DNA from: Candidatus Aerophobota bacterium
Lineage (GTDB): Bacteria; Aerophobota; Aerophobia; Aerophobales; B3-G15
Assembly: GCA_021163905.1 (NCBI GenBank)
Contig: JAGGTG010000013.1
Location: forward strand, 1-8,588
Length of the DNA: 8,588 nucleotides
Reading direction: 5' to 3'
Program-made: the position numbers and the translations under genes
The notes under the pieces: model-generated
Seen by the model: the letters and a program-made list of their open reading frames with translations, nothing else
Databases searched by the model: none
What the model was told of the DNA's origin: nothing
In this document: piece by piece, positions 5,831 to 8,588 of the stretch
Numbering within the stretch: the first letter of the stretch is position 1
How the letters are laid out: each line of letters begins with the position of its first letter

Positions 5831-6780
5831 TTAAGAACCTCTTTTACCTGAGGAATTTCCTGTAACAAAATAGTAATTATCTTCTCCGCTAATTTTTTTA
5901 AAGAAGGATAATCTTCCCTATCCAGCCAGATAATATCCTTTTCCTTTTTAAACCAGGTAAGCTGGCGTTTGGCAAACCTGCGTGTATCTCTTTTTATCAA
6001 TCTTATAGCCTCATCAAAACTTACCTTTCCTTTAAGATAAGCTACAATCTGCCTGTATCCAAGAGCCTGCATTGCGGGAAGATCTTCATCGTATCCTCTT
6101 CCAAGTAAATCTTTAACTTCTTCTACTAACCCCTTCTCAATCATCCTATCAACTCTATCTTCTATAACTTTGTAGAGAGTTGATCGTTCCCTCCATCTTA
6201 ATCCCACCATAAGTTTTTTCCCCTTGTAAGGATATGTTTCCCTCTGATGTTCAGATATTGGCTTTCCTGTAAGATAGTAAACCTCAAGAGCCCTGATTAG
6301 CCTTCTTTTATCATTTGGATGAATTTTTGAAGCATAAAGAGGGTCCACTCTTTTAAGCTCTGTATAAACATTTTGTAGTCCTTCTTTTTCTATTTTCAAC
6401 AGGAGTCTTTTCCGCAGTTGCCAGTTAGCCCCTGGACCCGGAAAAATCCCACTGGTTATAGCTTTTATATAAAGCCCACTACCCCCAACAACTATTGGGA
6501 GCTTATTTTTCTCCTGAAGATCTTTAATGACAGCTTCTGCTAATTTTTTAAAATCCGCAACGGTAAAAACCTTCCCCGGATCAGCTATATCAATTAAATG
6601 ATGGGGATATTTCTTCCTTATCTTCCTGGATACCTTATCTGTACCGATATCCATTCCTCTATAAATCTGCCTGGAATCAGCAGATATAATCTCTGCTTTA
6701 ACCCTGTTAAGCAGTAAAAGAGCCGTTTTTGTCTTGCCTGTTCCTGTAGGGCCTGCAATAATTAAAAGAGCATCTAACAA
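5827..6780 (-). CDS. miaA: tRNA dimethylallyltransferase MiaA
   Basis: This 317-residue enzyme transfers a dimethylallyl group from DMAPP to N6 of A37 in tRNAs that read UNN codons, giving i6A. Motifs are the P-loop GPTGTGKT (10-17), DSRQIYRGMDIGTDK (35-49, with D35 the likely general base), HHLID (60-64), GGSGLYI (99-105), GLRWRERSTLY and the MQALGYRQ region. Length is normal for the family. The start codon is TTG (6778-6780), overlapping the miaB stop as TTGTTAG, with GAGGTGA about ten bases upstream. No other start fits, because an in-frame stop lies just upstream and the P-loop begins only ten residues in. Its product is the direct substrate of MiaB, encoded immediately upstream. Confidence 0.97.
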   Translation of the reverse strand: MLDALLIIAGPTGTGKTKTALLLLNRVKAEIISADSRQIYRGMDIGTDKVSRKIRKKYPHHLIDIADPGKVFTVADFKKLAEAVIKDLQEKNKLPIVVGGSGLYIKAITSGIFPGPGANWQLRKRLLLKIEKEGLQNVYTELKRVDPLYASKIHPNDKRRLIRALEVYYLTGKPISEHQRETYPYKGKKLMVGLRWRERSTLYKVIEDRVDRMIEKGLVEEVKDLLGRGYDEDLPAMQALGYRQIVAYLKGKVSFDEAIRLIKRDTRRFAKRQLTWFKKEKDIIWLDREDYPSLKKLAEKIITILLQEIPQVKEVLK

Positions 6781-8087
6781 CTTACAATTTCACCTCGTAG
6801 AGCCCAGCAACCGGCTGAGTTTACCCTGACCTTGATCAGTCTGCCTATAAGATGTTTTTCTCCAGAAAATACAACTATCTTGTTATGTCTTGTCCTACCC
6901 TGAAGCTCCCGGGGATCCTTCCTGGATAATCCTTCAACAAGAACCTCTACAGTTTTGCCAACCCAGACTTCGTTTTTTTCCTCGGTAATCCTGCGCTGGA
7001 TTTCTATTAACCTGCGCAGTCTTTTACCTTTGACAGAATCCGGTATCTGGTTGTCAAATTTTGCTGCTATTGTCCCAGGTATTGGCGAATATTCAAAGGT
7101 AAAAGCTCCATCAAATTTAACCTTTTTTACCATATCTAAAGTCTGGTTAAAATCCTCCTCCTCCTCTCCCGGAAAACCCACTATTAAATCGGTAGTTAAA
7201 CTAATATCAGGGATAAGAGAGCGCAGTTGAGAAACAAGCTTTAGATAGTCCTCTCTGGTATATCCCCTTCTCATCAATTTAAGAATTTTATTGGAACCTG
7301 CCTGCAGGGGAAGATGAAGATGCTCGCAAACCTTATCAATATTTGCCATTGCCAGCATTAACTTTTCTGAAAGATCCCTGGGGTGAGAGGTAGTAAATCT
7401 AATCCGGGATATTCCTTCAACTTTACTTACCTCATAGAGAAGATCAGCAAAATCTAAATGTCCCGGTAGATCCTTACCGTAAGAGTTAACATTCTGACCT
7501 AAAAGAACTACTTCTTTAAAACCTTCTCTGGCAGCCATTTCCACTTCTCTGATGATGGACTTTAGAGATCTACTTTTTTCTCTTCCTCTAACATAAGGAA
7601 CATTACAGTAAGTACAAAAATTATTACACCCTCTTATAACCGGAATATAAGCACTGAACTTCTTATTTCTTACCAGCGGAAGATCATCGGGTAGTTTTCC
7701 TTCGCTCTCGACCTTAATTATAGGACTCTCACCTTCTGTTACCTTATCCACGAGTTCGGGAATGTCCTGTAGATTTAAAGTTCCCCAGATAATATCTACA
7801 TATGGAGCTCTTTTCAGAATCTCCTGGGGATCCTTTTGAGCAAGGCAACCTCCTACTCCAAGAATGAGGTGTGGTTTTTGCTCTTTCAGTTTCTTTAACT
7901 CACCCAAGAAGCTGAATACCTTGTGTTTTACCTTTTCCCGAACATAACAGGTATTTACAATAATTAAATCTGCCCTATCCATATCAGAGGTAGGAGAAAA
8001 ATCTTTCTGGCACAGAAGTCCAGCAATTACCTCCGAATCATACTCATTCATCTGGCACCCATAAGTTTTGATATAAACGTAAGGCAT
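6774..8087 (-). CDS. miaB: tRNA-2-methylthio-N6-dimethylallyladenosine synthase MiaB
   Basis: This 437-residue radical-SAM methylthiotransferase converts i6A37 to ms2i6A37. The N-terminal UPF0004 domain supplies the auxiliary iron-sulfur cluster through C11 (TYGCQMN), C47 (NTCYVRE) and C81 (GGCLAQ). The radical-SAM cluster motif is C154-x3-C158-x2-C161, within IRGCNNFCTYC. A TRAM RNA-binding domain fills about residues 372-437, starting near GKTVEVLVEG. The NTCxVRE form points to MiaB rather than RimO or MtaB. The start is ATG at 8085-8087, seven bases after the PHP gene stop. The upstream bases (AAAAGTGCT) contain no real SD, so initiation probably depends on ribosomes finishing the PHP gene. 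Confidence 0.96.
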   Translation of the reverse strand: MPYVYIKTYGCQMNEYDSEVIAGLLCQKDFSPTSDMDRADLIIVNTCYVREKVKHKVFSFLGELKKLKEQKPHLILGVGGCLAQKDPQEILKRAPYVDIIWGTLNLQDIPELVDKVTEGESPIIKVESEGKLPDDLPLVRNKKFSAYIPVIRGCNNFCTYCNVPYVRGREKSRSLKSIIREVEMAAREGFKEVVLLGQNVNSYGKDLPGHLDFADLLYEVSKVEGISRIRFTTSHPRDLSEKLMLAMANIDKVCEHLHLPLQAGSNKILKLMRRGYTREDYLKLVSQLRSLIPDISLTTDLIVGFPGEEEEDFNQTLDMVKKVKFDGAFTFEYSPIPGTIAAKFDNQIPDSVKGKRLRRLIEIQRRITEEKNEVWVGKTVEVLVEGLSRKDPRELQGRTRHNKIVVFSGEKHLIGRLIKVRVNSAGCWALRGEIVSC

Positions 8088-8094
8088 AGCACTT

Positions 8095-8588
8095 TTAGCT
8101 TTTTGATCTATTTATACCTCTGGTTAACTTATCTTTTTTCAGAATTTTATTATGGGCTTTTTTTAACTCCCGTAGAACAGAATCCGGGACATGTACCTTA
8201 CCCATTAAAACCTCACCTTTAGCCTTTCCGTGACAATCCGAACCCCCGGTGATTAAAAGACCGTATTTTTTTGCAATTTTCATATAATGCTCCGTGGCAG
8301 CCTGATCATGTGAGCTATGGTAAACTTCTATCCCCATAAGGCCTGTATCTACCATCTCAGGAATAAGGTCATCCCTTTTAGAAAGAAAAGGATGAGCAAA
8401 AACAGGAATACCATCTGTATTTAATATTAAATCTATAACTTCAAAAGGAGAAACCTTCATTCTCTCTACATAAGCTGGCTTTCCTGGATTAAGCCATTCC
8501 TCAAATGCCTCATCAATAGAAGTCACATACCCCCTTTTTACCATACACCGTGCAATATGCAACCTGCTTATCACACCTTTTGGAGCAA
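8095..8588 (-). CDS. PHP-domain phosphoesterase (TrpH/YciV-like), C-terminal part only
   Basis: The frame stays open to the window edge, so the N-terminal part, including the first HxH metal motif, is missing. The visible 164 residues contain SRLHIARCMVKRGYV (the GRPHIAR block of the family, with its histidine kept), the inserted GKPAYV segment, FAHP with a metal-binding histidine, GIEVYHSSHD, and the terminal GGSDCHG carrying the D-x-H metal pair. Members act on nucleotide phosphates or short RNAs: E. coli YciV is reported as a 5'-3' exoribonuclease and 3',5'-nucleoside bisphosphatase. A GTG at 8572-8574 could look like a start but falls inside the conserved block. The Gly-to-Ser and Pro-to-Leu changes in the GRPH motif are mild oddities. 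It lies seven bases before miaB and is likely co-transcribed with it. Confidence 0.88.
   Translation of the reverse strand, partial: APKGVISRLHIARCMVKRGYVTSIDEAFEEWLNPGKPAYVERMKVSPFEVIDLILNTDGIPVFAHPFLSKRDDLIPEMVDTGLMGIEVYHSSHDQAATEHYMKIAKKYGLLITGGSDCHGKAKGEVLMGKVHVPDSVLRELKKAHNKILKKDKLTRGINRSKS

Noticed and set aside
5831..5900. T-box riboswitch ahead of tyrS
   Set aside because: tyrS begins inside the end of miaA, and the upstream bases are miaA coding sequence, so there is no leader to hold one.
6955..7230. Plus-strand frame opposite miaB
   Set aside because: It is antisense to the conserved radical-SAM/TRAM part of miaB, with no independent support.
8095..8574. PHP gene as a complete short protein starting at GTG 8574
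   Set aside because: The frame is open upstream to the window edge, and the GTG lies within the conserved R-x-HIAR block, so the gene is cut by the window rather than short.

Overview
The window is a compact, AT-rich bacterial segment in which every gene I can support lies on the minus strand, so transcription runs from high to low coordinates. The source looks like a diderm (Gram-negative-type) bacterium. One gene encodes an exported, glycine/serine-rich, beta-strand-like protein ending in phenylalanine, as outer-membrane barrels do. Heavy use of AGA/AGG/ATA codons and Lys/Ile-rich proteins would suit an anaerobic or thermophilic, perhaps uncultured, lineage. That placement is inference; no marker here fixes the phylum.

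Right part (3377-8588): seven genes that are overlapping or at most 29 nt apart, probably one operon. In transcription order they are the C-terminal part of a PHP-domain phosphoesterase (cut by the window edge), miaB, miaA, tyrS, a small DUF5678-like protein, a retropepsin-like aspartic protease, and an MJ0936/YfcE-type metallophosphoesterase. MiaA and MiaB build ms2i6A at position 37 of tRNAs reading UNN codons, which include tRNA-Tyr, and TyrS charges tRNA-Tyr, so the core is a tRNA-function cluster. The DUF5678/retropepsin pair embedded in it has no known job and is the best candidate for an undescribed system.

Middle part (2895-3376): a gene-free stretch of about 480 bp. It holds a near-consensus sigma-70 promoter (3095-3122) for the barrel-like gene, a roughly 194-nt untranslated leader, a 9-bp tandem repeat array (3127-3263) directly upstream of that promoter, and a second promoter-like sequence (3303-3331) that would transcribe through the repeat.

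Left part (1-2894): the exported barrel-like protein; a strong GC hairpin; a solitary MalK/MsmX/UgpC-type ABC ATPase with its own extended -10 promoter; a strong intrinsic terminator; a YacP/Rae1-type NYN-domain nuclease; and a final terminator-like hairpin. No tRNA, rRNA, CRISPR array, insertion sequence or phage gene was seen.
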